From Lentisphaeria bacterium (GTDB lineage: Bacteria; Verrucomicrobiota; Lentisphaeria; Victivallales; UBA1829): a DNA stretch of 64,000 bases. Below are positions 26,843 to 35,696 of this stretch, piece after piece (positions within the stretch are counted from its first letter, which is position 1; each line of letters starts with the position of its first letter). The position numbers and the translations under genes were made by a program. The notes beneath the pieces are model-generated. The model was not told the origin of the DNA. It saw nothing but the letters and a program-made list of their open reading frames with translations, and searched no databases. Location of the stretch: positions 1 to 64,000 of the forward strand of contig DPDG01000034.1 of the NCBI GenBank assembly GCA_003526375.1, written 5' to 3'.

Positions 26843-27006
26843 AAGAACGCATGAGCATTTCTCCCGGTTCAAGAGCTTTACCCTTGTCGCAGTCCGGCGG
26901 CGAACCGCCGGATCGCAGCAGGTCGGCGACCTGTACCATACCGTTTTGTTTTTTCGTCACTGGTTTGACTTTCCGATACTCCGCTCTCTTGCAGCGGAGC
27001 CGTTCG
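26843..27006. repeat. Dispersed repeat, copy 3 (longest)
   Basis: 164 bp between the LamG gene and the prepilin gene. Left part AAGAACGC..GAGCATTTCTC matches copy 2; the centre holds two hairpins, TCCGGCGG-CGAA-CCGCCGGA and CAGGTCGGCGACCTG; the right part TTTCGTCACTGGTTTGACTTTCCGATACTCC matches copies 1 and 4. On the minus strand it reads MTKKQNGMVQVADLLRS. Confidence 0.8.
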
Positions 27007-27007
27007 T

Positions 27008-27904
27008 TCAGTATAAGTTCTGGACATTCTTGATCCGGTTGTGGAAATCAAACATCTCCTGACGGGTGTGACTTCCCGCATGAAGATCAATCCAGAGAAC
27101 ATTTACGGCGTTATTATGGATATAACCGTATGCTTTCGCGGCGCTTTCTCCGGTGAAATAACTGCCGTAACCGGCGCCGATGCCGGTGTTCCATGTCCCC
27201 GCGCAGTCTATCCGGATGAAGCGGAGGCTGGGGTGATTGATCAGAGTATAACGTGTGAAAGAATATTCTTTCGCCGCTGTAGTCTGAACCTCCCAGCCGG
27301 ATGTATAGGCTTTCATGGAGAGATAGGAGCCTAAGGCATACCAGCCGATCCCGTTTTGTTTATTGGGGCGCAGTTTGGACGGGCAGGGGTAGTCCTGCGG
27401 ACATGCAAGGACTCCTTTTCTTTTCAGGATATCACTGGCCGCCTTGTTGCTGTACCAGTCATTGTCCGCATTCAATGGATAGCCCGCATAAGGATAGATT
27501 CTGGCTATGGAACCGGAACCGCAGGGAATCCACTCCTTGTTGTCGTTTCCATAGGAGGCGAAAATAATTCCCTGCTGTTTCAGGCGGCTGATGCAATCCG
27601 CTTTTCTCGCGAGGTCTCGCGCTTTTCCCAGTACCGGCAGAAGCATTCCCGCAAGAATGGCAATGATTGCTACAACGATGAGAAGTTCGATCAGGGTGAA
27701 AATCCTTGCTTTCATCCTTGACGCAGGAACAGAAGACTCTGACAGTAAGAAGGAGCGGGGAAACATTGGAATTGAAGAAAGAAGAAGCAAGGCAGAGTGG
27801 GATTGACGCCGCCGGAATGAAACTGCTCTTTCACAAATCTTCCTTATAAACTGTTCCATCAGTGTAAATGCCCGGTATCTTACTTTCTTTTTCTTTCCTG
27901 TCAT
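27008..27904 (-). CDS. Prepilin-type N-terminal methylation domain protein with leader extension
   Basis: 298 aa in the long form. A prepilin helix FTLIELLIVVAIIAILAGML starts at F69, with E73 as the pilin Glu5; the globular part ends with HNNAVNVLWIDLHAG, the usual H...DG end of Lentisphaerota/Planctomycete pseudopilins. AAAGGAG lies eight bases before the long start, while the internal ATG (27715, residue 64) has AAGG touching it. The 63-residue extension includes FTLMEQFI (13-20), a decayed copy of the same motif. Residue -1 is Ile rather than Gly. Probably a surface or secretion pseudopilin accompanying glycan enzymes. Confidence 0.78.
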   Translation of the reverse strand: MTGKKKKVRYRAFTLMEQFIRKICERAVSFRRRQSHSALLLLSSIPMFPRSFLLSESSVPASRMKARIFTLIELLIVVAIIAILAGMLLPVLGKARDLARKADCISRLKQQGIIFASYGNDNKEWIPCGSGSIARIYPYAGYPLNADNDWYSNKAASDILKRKGVLACPQDYPCPSKLRPNKQNGIGWYALGSYLSMKAYTSGWEVQTTAAKEYSFTRYTLINHPSLRFIRIDCAGTWNTGIGAGYGSYFTGESAAKAYGYIHNNAVNVLWIDLHAGSHTRQEMFDFHNRIKNVQNLY

Positions 27905-27934
27905 GCCTGATGCTCCTTTCTGCGAATGTGATTT

Positions 27935-29026
27935 TCAACCATTCCAGGGAATCTTCCGGCAGGATGCCCCGGAGATCAGCCTGGGTTTCATAAACTCTTT
28001 CAGCAAAGCGATCCTGCGCCCCGTGACAAGGTCAATGACGCCGCGCGCGGCGATGACACCGTATTTTTCCAGATCCTGCAATATCTGGACCGGCGCATAA
28101 GGAAGAAAATCCTCATGGCCCGGACTGAATGTGATCAGGGAATAATCGTCCGGTATTTTTTTATTTTCATCCCGTACGGCGTTCTGGATGACATTCAGGA
28201 AAATGCCGTCCGCACAGAAAATCGCCGTAAACGGTTTCCCCGAAGAAATCTGCTTTCTGATTGCCTGATACACTTCGAACAGGTCAAGGACAGTGATTTC
28301 CAGTGCGGGGTCCGGTGAAACTCCATACCGCGCCAGTGCCTGGCAATAACCTTCGTACCGTGCCTCGTCGAAGTTTCTGGACGTTGCCCTTGCAACATAT
28401 AAAATGTCATGATGTCCGTTTTTCAGCAGATATTCGCCCGCCATCCTGCCGCCTTCGGCGTCATCCGCGCCAACGTAATGGAGAGATTTTTCATGAAAAA
28501 GCGTGCCGCCGACCATTACAACGGGAATCTCCTTTTCCTTGAGCCCGCTGATGATTTCCAGCTGTTCTTTGTCCGGGCAGAACCAGATCAGCCCTGATAT
28601 TCCCTGCGCGGCGATTTCGGATATGGCGAGGACCCCTCTGCTTTTAATGTTAAGCAACATGATCCTGATATTGTTTGCGCTCAATTCATTGATTACGCTT
28701 TGAAGAATTCCCCAGACGTATGTCGCCAGCGAAACGGAGGAGTTGCCGCCGTAGAATATGATGCCGACCGTAAAACCGGCGGGTTGAAGCTGTTTCTTAT
28801 GACGCTTGAGGGCGGCGGCATTGATATAGGTTCCGTTTCCGTGCCGGACTTCCAGAATTCCTTCTTCGACAAGCGCGGCAATCACCCTGCGGACAGTGTC
28901 GCGGCTGACGTCCAGAATCGTGCAGATCTGCCGTTCCGCCGGAAGTTTTTCCACTTCCGTTTCGGGATTTTCCGCAATCCGCATGATCCATTCGCGTGTT
29001 TTGTTGTAGGCGCTGGGAAACCGCAT
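27935..29026 (-). CDS. GntR-type HTH regulator with LacI-like sensor domain
   Basis: 363 aa. N-terminal winged helix (LPAERQICTILDVSRDTVRRVIAAL) of the GntR type, then a periplasmic-binding-like domain (FTVGIIFYGGN onward, DDAEGGRMAGEYLL, IFCADG) as in AraR-like repressors that sense a sugar. AGAGGAG precedes the chosen ATG 29026. It is divergent from the DUF4838-GH20 operon and its own promoter overlaps a GGTATGATA motif also found in that operon's leader, so it probably represses both until a sugar binds. Confidence 0.88.
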   Translation of the reverse strand: MRFPSAYNKTREWIMRIAENPETEVEKLPAERQICTILDVSRDTVRRVIAALVEEGILEVRHGNGTYINAAALKRHKKQLQPAGFTVGIIFYGGNSSVSLATYVWGILQSVINELSANNIRIMLLNIKSRGVLAISEIAAQGISGLIWFCPDKEQLEIISGLKEKEIPVVMVGGTLFHEKSLHYVGADDAEGGRMAGEYLLKNGHHDILYVARATSRNFDEARYEGYCQALARYGVSPDPALEITVLDLFEVYQAIRKQISSGKPFTAIFCADGIFLNVIQNAVRDENKKIPDDYSLITFSPGHEDFLPYAPVQILQDLEKYGVIAARGVIDLVTGRRIALLKEFMKPRLISGASCRKIPWNG

Positions 29027-29059
29027 GGTCTTCTCCTCTATTCTGAAAGCTCTGTTTAT

Positions 29060-29088
29060 ATCATACCTTATCATTCCTCTTTTGTCAA
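29060..29088 (-). promoter_or_regulatory. Promoter of the GntR-type regulator
   Basis: Minus strand: TTGACA (29083-29088), 17-bp spacer, TATGAT (29060-29065). The -10 box lies within AAGGTATGATA, a likely operator copy for autoregulation. Confidence 0.8.
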
Positions 29089-29278
29089 GGGGGGATACTG
29101 AAACTTTTTTGATTTTTTTAGAATGGAACGATCTTCCCTCATATTCTGAAAGCCTGTTGCGGTTATGGAAAATCAATTCATTTTGAACCTTGATTGCTCT
29201 TTTCTGCTTCTGATCTCCGCATTTTCATAAAATAAATGGATTGTTTGAAAAGTTTTTTCTTTTTTTTCGTTTTGCCTA

Positions 29279-29306
29279 TTGACGATTGCGGAAAAATGCG
29301 TATAAT
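29279..29306 (+). promoter_or_regulatory. Promoter of the DUF4838-GH20 operon
   Basis: TTGACG (29279-29284), 16-bp spacer, TATAAT (29301-29306), 55 bp before the ATG. Confidence 0.85.
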
Positions 29307-29312
29307 AAAAAG

Positions 29313-29334
29313 AAATGGTATGAAATGGTATGAT
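29313..29334 (+). promoter_or_regulatory. Tandem 10-bp operator candidate
   Basis: Two direct copies of AAATGGTATG, followed by A, immediately downstream of the -10 box. A related GGTATGATA overlaps the -10 of the divergent regulator. The position just after the promoter suits a repressor or roadblock site. Confidence 0.6.
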
Positions 29335-29360
29335 TTTATTTTAAACAAGGAGTGTCTCTT

Positions 29361-31997
29361 ATGAAAATGCGCTGGCCGGCTGTGATTCTGGCTGTCTTTC
29401 ACCTGTGGTGTCTTTCCGCCGGAGTTTACAGCTCTCCGGACGGCAGACAGGTTTCCTGCCGTACCTTGCCCGGTGAATCCTGCGAGGTTCCGGCATGGAA
29501 GGAAAACGCGGAGTATCTGGTGCTTCATTTCTTTGCGGAGGAGGCGGGGATGCTGGAACTGAACCTGAATTCCGGCGGAGGAGCGTTTCATGAGAGATTT
29601 CCATATTCCCCGGGGGAACAGTTCAAAATATTGCCGCTGAGAAACTTCCGCCGTACAGGGACACCGTCCTGGGAGAAGCTGAAGGCGGTCGGAATGACTC
29701 CGGCGGAAGGAAAGAAAATTCTCATGATCGGCAGTTTTTTTGCCGTGGATCAGCGGATTCCGTTTCCGGGTCTGCTTCTGGTGTCGCGGGTCAATGAGAT
29801 CACGCCTGTCGGAACGGCGTATCCTTTGTACGGAATCGTTTCCTCCGATGTTTATCCGAAACAGCTGCTGCGTGAGAAAGACGCCCTGCAGCGCCACCTG
29901 AATACGCTGACAGGGATTGCGCTGCCGCAGAAAGAAAACGCGGAGCATTCATTCAATATGATTCTTCTGGGAAAAGAAGCCGCGTTGAAACAGAATGCGC
30001 TTTCTGGAAAAGAGTTGGAGAAACAGGGATTCAACGGTTTTACGATTGCGGTGAAATGTTCCAATCTGGTGATTGCCGGCGAGTCCATCCAGGGGACGGC
30101 TTACGGGGTATACCGTTTTCTGGAGACGCAGGGAATGAAATTTTTTGCTCCGGGCGTTCATTCCGCAGTCGGGAAAACGAACCTCCTGAATGTGGTACGT
30201 GCGGCGGACCGTCCGTTTTTCAACGGGAAACGGGCGCCCGGCAGATGGTGTGTCTACGGCGATGAGAGCGGTTTTGCCCTCGCGGACCCGCGCAACGCGG
30301 GAATTGATGCGGTGTTTCCCGGAGACCGGACGCAATGGATCGACCATACCTCGGCATTTCTTGTCCCGAAGAAATATTATTACGACGAACATCCCGAATT
30401 CTATTGCCTGCGCGCGGACGGGACGCGGATGCCGAAAGATACGCAGGATGTCCGCGTCATGCTCTGCCAGAGCAATCCGGACGGGATTCGTGCCGCCGCG
30501 GAGCGCGCCTTGCGCTGGATCAGGAAAAATCCGCAGCATCTGCTGTATGTGATTCAGCAGGGGGATGATTCCGAGCGGTGTGTCTGCGAGGGGTGCGAGG
30601 CGAAGCGGAAACTCGGCTGGAATGAAACGGATCTGTTTCTGAACTGGGTGAACGGCATTGCGGAAAGGGTGGGCAGGGAATTCCCCCGCAAATATCTGCT
30701 CTCCTATGCCTATATCAGCACCCAGCCGGCGCCGGAACATCTGAAACCCGCCGCCAATGTGCACCTGCTCTATGCTCCGTGGCCGAACCGTCTTTCCGCA
30801 CCGAACGGGTTCCGGGATTTCGATGCCCCTGAAAACATTGTCGCCGGAAGCCAACTGGCGGACTGGCTGGAAGTCTCCGACCCGGAACAGCTCGGCATTT
30901 ACGACTATCCCGCGGGCAATTCGCTGACGCACCGGGGAATGGCTCTCCGTCTGAAATGGCTTGCCCGCCGGAATATGCGCGGGAGTATCTGGTACTGCGG
31001 GACAAACCGTATTTTCGCCTCGATGTTCACTTATGTGCAGGCGCGTCTCTGCTGGAATCCCCTGTTGGATACCCGTGCGTTGGAGAGCGAATTCATCGAG
31101 GGGTATTATGGAAATGCGGCGGAGACCGTGAAAAAGATCGTCGCCTCCGTTTACGACCGGCTGGATTCTGATCCGTTGAATAACGGGCGTGTACCGTCCG
31201 AAGCGTTTTTCACGGAGTCTTTCGTCAAAACGTTGATTGCCGATTTTGCCGCGGCACGGAAACTGAGTCCGGAAAGAGTGCGCAGAGAGCTGCTCCACGA
31301 TGAATACGGGATTCTGGAGAACGGTCTGCATGCCTGTTCGAAAAATCCGGCGTCCGCCGCCGGCGCGGCGATTTGGAAACGGTATCTGGAAATTGCCACG
31401 GCAAATCCGCATACGGACTGGCGGAAGATTTGCGACAGTCTCTGGACATTGGCGAAAATACGGTGCGAAGTGGAAAAAAACGGTAAGATGCCTTCGCTGA
31501 TTGCGGAAATGATACGGAATCCGCAGCAGGCGATCCGGGAACACCGGCAGACGGTTTTCGTGGAAAAACGTCCGAACGGTGTCCGGATTTCCCCTTATGC
31601 GTTCGAGGGCGGCATGGCTCCGGTCTTTTATCATTGGAAATGCCCCGGGCGGCTTGCCGTTGCCGTTCGCGGAACCATGACGGAGCAGTACCGGATGAAA
31701 GCGGTGTTTCCTCTGGAGTTGCTTGCGCCCTCGGAACTGGTGTTCGAGGGACAGTCCTGCGACAAGCTTTTTGTCCCGCCGGTTCCGATACGGATCACGA
31801 TCAACGGGAAAACTGTTTTTGAGGGCGGGAACGGATGCCGGAAACATGGCTGGACGTTGCGTCGGATCCGTATTCCCGAAGGAGTGTTGAGACCGGGGGA
31901 CAATACCCTTGTCTTTGAAAATCTGGCGAAAAGCGACAGCCGCGTTTCCCACTGGTTCATGATTGCCGGAGCAGAGATCAGAAGGGTTGAAGAATGA
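29361..31997 (+). CDS. Secreted DUF4838-type protein, paralogue 2
   Basis: 878 aa with signal peptide (MKMRWPAVILAVFHLWCLSAGVYS; no more than one helix). An extra N-terminal beta domain of about 150 residues precedes the alpha/beta domain (YPLYGIVSSDVYPKQ). The DUF4838 core has WIDHTSAFLVPKKYYYDEHPEFY, QQGDDSERCVCEGCEAK and CWNPLLDTRALESEFIEGYYG. It ends in the same beta-sandwich as paralogue 1 (ITINGKTVFEGG). AAGGAG lies eight bases before the ATG at 29361; GTG at 29352 is inside that site. It is coupled to the GH20-like gene by an ATGA overlap. Confidence 0.82.
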   Translation: MKMRWPAVILAVFHLWCLSAGVYSSPDGRQVSCRTLPGESCEVPAWKENAEYLVLHFFAEEAGMLELNLNSGGGAFHERFPYSPGEQFKILPLRNFRRTGTPSWEKLKAVGMTPAEGKKILMIGSFFAVDQRIPFPGLLLVSRVNEITPVGTAYPLYGIVSSDVYPKQLLREKDALQRHLNTLTGIALPQKENAEHSFNMILLGKEAALKQNALSGKELEKQGFNGFTIAVKCSNLVIAGESIQGTAYGVYRFLETQGMKFFAPGVHSAVGKTNLLNVVRAADRPFFNGKRAPGRWCVYGDESGFALADPRNAGIDAVFPGDRTQWIDHTSAFLVPKKYYYDEHPEFYCLRADGTRMPKDTQDVRVMLCQSNPDGIRAAAERALRWIRKNPQHLLYVIQQGDDSERCVCEGCEAKRKLGWNETDLFLNWVNGIAERVGREFPRKYLLSYAYISTQPAPEHLKPAANVHLLYAPWPNRLSAPNGFRDFDAPENIVAGSQLADWLEVSDPEQLGIYDYPAGNSLTHRGMALRLKWLARRNMRGSIWYCGTNRIFASMFTYVQARLCWNPLLDTRALESEFIEGYYGNAAETVKKIVASVYDRLDSDPLNNGRVPSEAFFTESFVKTLIADFAAARKLSPERVRRELLHDEYGILENGLHACSKNPASAAGAAIWKRYLEIATANPHTDWRKICDSLWTLAKIRCEVEKNGKMPSLIAEMIRNPQQAIREHRQTVFVEKRPNGVRISPYAFEGGMAPVFYHWKCPGRLAVAVRGTMTEQYRMKAVFPLELLAPSELVFEGQSCDKLFVPPVPIRITINGKTVFEGGNGCRKHGWTLRRIRIPEGVLRPGDNTLVFENLAKSDSRVSHWFMIAGAEIRRVEE

Positions 31998-33517
31998 AAC
32001 GGATTCTGCTGCAGTACGATATCGCGCACGGGCGTCTGCCGCGTCCGGAACGGATTCTGGAACAGGCATGTTTCCTGAAAGAATACGGTTTGACCGGAAT
32101 CATGCTCTATCTGGACGGGGAGGGGGCTCAGGAGAGCCTGCCGGTGCGGGGTGCGGTTCCGGCGGATTATCTGGAAACGCTGAAAAAGGGGTTGCGGAAA
32201 CTGGGCTTGGAATTCGTTCCGCATATTCAGACGCTCGGACATCTGGAGCGTCTGCTTGCTCGTCCGGAAATGGAGAGATGGCGGGATGATCCTGCCGGAG
32301 GGCGCGTGGTAAGGATCGACCTGCCGGAAGTCCGCGCCGGAATGAAACGCTATATTGCCGAAGTCTCGGAACTGTTTGATTCGGAATATGTTCACTGCGG
32401 CGGAGACGAGGCTTCGACCCTGGGGCTTGGGCTGTCCCGGAATTATCTGAGTTCCAGAGGATTGGAGAACGCGCTTGCCGAATACTGGAATGATCTGCAC
32501 CATGCGGTTCGTTCCCTGAACCGGAAGATGGTGCTTTATGCGGATGAACTGATCGCATATCCGGCTCTGCGGAGGAAACTGGAGCCTGAAATCGTGATCG
32601 CAAACTGGGGCTATTGCGCCGCGGATGAGGTTTTCGAGGCGGAAAATCATCACTACTCCGCCCATTGTTCCGTCTGCTCCGGGCGCGGGAACTGGATGAC
32701 CGGCAATGCGATGGCGGAATATGTCTTCCTTCCGCTCCCGAGACTTCAGGAGAATCTGCGGATTCTTGAGGAGCTGGGCGGCAGGAGCGGCGCGGATACA
32801 TTTGTCATCAGCGACTGGGGCTCCTATGAAAATATCAACCCCATGCTCAATACGGCGCTCGGCAGTCTTTTCATTCTGCGCCGTCTTCGGGAACCCGCTT
32901 ACGGCATGGATGATTTCCTCGCTGAAATTTCGCTGTTGATTTTCGGGAGACGGCATCCCCGGTTTCTCCATGCCGCCCGGATCATGCTTGAGGCGCAGAG
33001 TATGAAATACTGGCCGCCTGAAATCTGCCGGTGGGGCCCTGTATTCCCGCGTTTTCTTGCCGGGGATCCGGACACCCGCAGTGTGATTACTCTTGCCGCC
33101 GTGACGGACCCGGACCGGCTCGGCGTTCTGAAAAGGGATCTCGCGGAGGCATGTGCCATTGTGGATTCCTTGCCGGAGACAGGGGTGCTCCGTCCGCAAT
33201 GGTTGAGCGATCTGAAAGGAATCGCGCGGCGTATGCACATGACGGCGCTGCGTGCGGAACTCTGCCGCCGGCACGCCTGGTACGCCGGGGCTGTCTGGGT
33301 GACGGAAAAGGAACGCGGGAAACTGCTTGAAGATTACCGGCGTTACCGGGCTCTTGCAGAACAGGATCTTCAGTGGCATAAGATGCTTTGGCGCAGGGAC
33401 TGTCTGCCGGGAGGTCTGGAGGAATCCTGCGAATATCTGAACACTGCCGTTGAGAGTGCGGGAAAAGCCCTGCATTGCCCTGAAAACACCCTGCTTTATT
33501 TCCCGCCGGAGAAATAA
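31994..33517 (+). CDS. Glycoside hydrolase family 20-like protein
   Basis: 507 aa TIM barrel without signal peptide. HCGGDEA (134-140) matches the GH20 H-x-G-G-D-E motif, with D138 and E139 as the catalytic pair; PHIQTLGHLE (77-86) and IANWGY lie at the expected strands. GH20 enzymes release terminal beta-N-acetylhexosamine. It is shorter than classic hexosaminidases and lacks their N-terminal domain, so it fits GH20-like proteins of unknown substrate. It overlaps the DUF4838 stop by 4 bp, so both are translated together under the divergent GntR-type regulator. Confidence 0.82.
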   Translation: MKRILLQYDIAHGRLPRPERILEQACFLKEYGLTGIMLYLDGEGAQESLPVRGAVPADYLETLKKGLRKLGLEFVPHIQTLGHLERLLARPEMERWRDDPAGGRVVRIDLPEVRAGMKRYIAEVSELFDSEYVHCGGDEASTLGLGLSRNYLSSRGLENALAEYWNDLHHAVRSLNRKMVLYADELIAYPALRRKLEPEIVIANWGYCAADEVFEAENHHYSAHCSVCSGRGNWMTGNAMAEYVFLPLPRLQENLRILEELGGRSGADTFVISDWGSYENINPMLNTALGSLFILRRLREPAYGMDDFLAEISLLIFGRRHPRFLHAARIMLEAQSMKYWPPEICRWGPVFPRFLAGDPDTRSVITLAAVTDPDRLGVLKRDLAEACAIVDSLPETGVLRPQWLSDLKGIARRMHMTALRAELCRRHAWYAGAVWVTEKERGKLLEDYRRYRALAEQDLQWHKMLWRRDCLPGGLEESCEYLNTAVESAGKALHCPENTLLYFPPEK

Positions 33518-33566
33518 CACCGTTTTTTCCGGCACGGATTTCCTGAATCTTTTGCCGAACCTGCGG

Positions 33567-33595
33567 TTGACTCTTCCGGCAGTCCGGATTATATT
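33567..33595 (+). promoter_or_regulatory. Promoter of the LacI-family gene
   Basis: TTGACT (33567-33572), 17-bp spacer, TATATT (33590-33595). It is followed at once by TGCAAATGAATCAA (33595-33608), a motif also present upstream of the oxidoreductase operon. Confidence 0.8.
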
Positions 33596-33628
33596 GCAAA
33601 TGAATCAACATAACTGGAATTGTTACAG

Positions 33629-34579
33629 ATGAAAATTCAGGAGATTGCGGAAAAAGCGGGAGTTTCGACGGCGACCGTGTCACGGGTGTTCAGCCATCAT
33701 CCGAATATCCGTGAGGAGTTGAGGGCGCATGTGTTTGAGGTCGCGCGGAAATACGGATACCACCCGAGGCTTTCCACGAAACAGCGGAATATCGCGGTCA
33801 TCAGCCCCTACAAGGCGGTTTATCCGATTCAGAGTTATGTGGAAATGGTGATGTCCGAGCTCGCGCACGAGCTGTCTTCACGCGGATACCGGATCGAAAT
33901 TCTGCCGCAGGATAATCTGGAACAGCTCCAGCGCATTCAGTTCTGCGGAGCGATCGGGATCGGAACGGACGGTGAACTGTTCCGGCGATGGGAGGAGCGC
34001 TTTGCCGTGCCGCTTGTGATTGTGGACAGGGATGTCCCGAAAGGTTCCACGGAGGTTTATTCCGTGCGTTCCGATGAGCCTCAGGCGATGGAACTCGCCG
34101 TCGGGCTCCTTGCCGACCGGGGATGCCGCAGAGTCGGCAGCATCATTTACGGACAAAGCGGGACCGGCAACACGGAGATTCGGAAGAACGGTATTCTGAA
34201 AGCGCTGAAAAGACATGGTCTGCCTGTTGCGGAACAACTGATCCGGTTTTCCACGGAAGACGGCTATGTGGAGGAGATCGGCAGGCTTCTTCAGAATGGC
34301 GTTGACGCTCTGTTCTGTCCCGGCGGAAATGCAGGGATGGTGGCGGCTTATGCGTTGTCCCTCTATAACAGGCGCGTTCCTGCGGATATTTCCCTGATCG
34401 CTTCGGAACGGACCGTATTTTCCCGTTATGCCACGCCGCCGCAGACTACGATTTCGCAGAATTATGCCGCGCAGGCTTCGGCGGTTGCGGATGCGCTGGA
34501 TGCGCGTCTGAGCGGACAGCCGTTTCCGCGCCGGACGGTCATTCCCTATCAGTTGATTCTGCGCGACAGTGTAAGGTGA
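33629..34579 (+). CDS. LacI-family transcriptional regulator
   Basis: 316 aa. The HTH is IQEIAEKAGVSTATVSRVFSHHP, followed by the hinge and a periplasmic-binding-like sensor (AVISPYKAVYPIQSYVEMV, VDRDVP, ASERTVFSRY, TTISQNYAAQA). The ATG at 33629 is favoured over the TTG three codons before. It has its own promoter although it follows the GH20-like gene in the same direction. It faces the oxidoreductase operon convergently and may control it (see operator finding). Confidence 0.9.
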   Translation: MKIQEIAEKAGVSTATVSRVFSHHPNIREELRAHVFEVARKYGYHPRLSTKQRNIAVISPYKAVYPIQSYVEMVMSELAHELSSRGYRIEILPQDNLEQLQRIQFCGAIGIGTDGELFRRWEERFAVPLVIVDRDVPKGSTEVYSVRSDEPQAMELAVGLLADRGCRRVGSIIYGQSGTGNTEIRKNGILKALKRHGLPVAEQLIRFSTEDGYVEEIGRLLQNGVDALFCPGGNAGMVAAYALSLYNRRVPADISLIASERTVFSRYATPPQTTISQNYAAQASAVADALDARLSGQPFPRRTVIPYQLILRDSVR

Positions 34580-34681
34580 TTCACCCGCCGTTGTTTTTTC
34601 CCATCGTCTTCCGCATATGCGGGGAATGGCAACACGCTGGATATCGCGAAGAATACAGAGCGCATTGAGCCACAGAAAAAC

Positions 34682-34710
34682 ATTCCCCGCAGACGGTATT
34701 TGCGGGGAAT
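34682..34710 (-). terminator. Terminator of the oxidoreductase operon
   Basis: Ten-bp perfect stem ATTCCCCGCA (34682-34691) with TGCGGGGAAT (34701-34710); on the minus strand it is followed by GTTTTT. Confidence 0.85.
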
Positions 34711-34739
34711 GGAATCGGCAGACTTCGGCTGCATGGCAT

Positions 34740-35696
34740 TTATTGTACGGTCAGTACAACTTTTCCGATGTTCTCATGGCGTTCCAGAACAGCGTGCGCA
34801 TCCGCTGCGTTCTCAATGGGGAACGTGCGGTGGATCAGCGGACGGATTGCACCGGATTCGATCTCCGGCCAGACCTTTTTCTCCAATTCGGCAAGGATGC
34901 GCCCTTTCATATCTTCGGAACGGCTGCGCAGAGTGCTTCCGATCAGGCGGAGCCCGCGTTTCAGGATCGGGCGCAGGGCGATTTCCGCAGATTCCCCGCC
35001 GAGTGTTGCAATCAGAATCCAGCGTCCGCCGGGAGCCAGCTTTTCAAGATGTTTTCCGAGTCCTGTTCCGCCGACGCAGTCCAGTACGATGTCGACCGGA
35101 TTTTCTTCAAGAATCCTGCCGAGATTATCCGTTTTTCTGTTGACGACGATATCGGCTCCGAGTCTGCGTACCGCTTCCGCTTTTTTATCGGAGCCGACTG
35201 TTGCAATGACCTTTGCTCCGAACGCTTTTGCAAGCTGGATCGCCGCGATGCCGAGTCCGCTTGCACCCGCTTGAATGAATACGGTGTCGCCGCTTTTCAT
35301 TCCGGCTTCGATGCAGAGATTCAGGCAGGATGTCGCAAAAGCCTCCGGCAGCGCCGCGGCTTCCGTCATGGACAGCCCGTGCGGAACGGGCAGAACCATA
35401 TTCTGCGGAACGGCAACCTTTTCCGCATAGCCTCCGCCGCCGAGCAGGGCGCATACCTTGTCCCCTTTCTTCCAGCGGCTGTCCGCCGGAGCGGAGAGCA
35501 CGATACCGGCTACTTCCAGACCCATCCATTCAGGCCATCCCGGAGGCGGCGGATATTTCCCCGCACGCTGAAGCAGGTCCGCCCGGTTCAGCGCCGCGGC
35601 ATGGATTTCGATCAGTACTTCGTTTTCTCCTGCAACCGGATCAGGAACTTCCGTCCAGTTCAGATTCTGCTTTTCATCAACCAGCACTGCATACAT
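34740..35696 (-). CDS. NAD(P)H:quinone reductase-like zinc-independent MDR oxidoreductase
   Basis: 318 aa medium-chain dehydrogenase of the quinone-oxidoreductase/PIG3 type. AALNRADLLQRAGKYPPPP is the signature of this subgroup; nucleotide-binding AGASGLGIAAIQLAK follows near residue 145, and RSRSEDMKGRI is the PIG3-like block. No zinc-ligand cysteines are seen. It reduces quinones or enones with NADPH. GGGAG precedes the chosen ATG, which lies inside the end of the amidohydrolase gene (20-bp overlap). It is the last gene of a six-gene operon. Confidence 0.88.
   Translation of the reverse strand: MYAVLVDEKQNLNWTEVPDPVAGENEVLIEIHAAALNRADLLQRAGKYPPPPGWPEWMGLEVAGIVLSAPADSRWKKGDKVCALLGGGGYAEKVAVPQNMVLPVPHGLSMTEAAALPEAFATSCLNLCIEAGMKSGDTVFIQAGASGLGIAAIQLAKAFGAKVIATVGSDKKAEAVRRLGADIVVNRKTDNLGRILEENPVDIVLDCVGGTGLGKHLEKLAPGGRWILIATLGGESAEIALRPILKRGLRLIGSTLRSRSEDMKGRILAELEKKVWPEIESGAIRPLIHRTFPIENAADAHAVLERHENIGKVVLTVQ

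Noticed and set aside
29949..32069. 706-codon frame on the minus strand opposite the DUF4838 and GH20 genes
   Set aside because: High-GC shadow of well-supported genes with signal peptide, motifs and ribosome binding sites; the antisense frame has neither family nor start signal.
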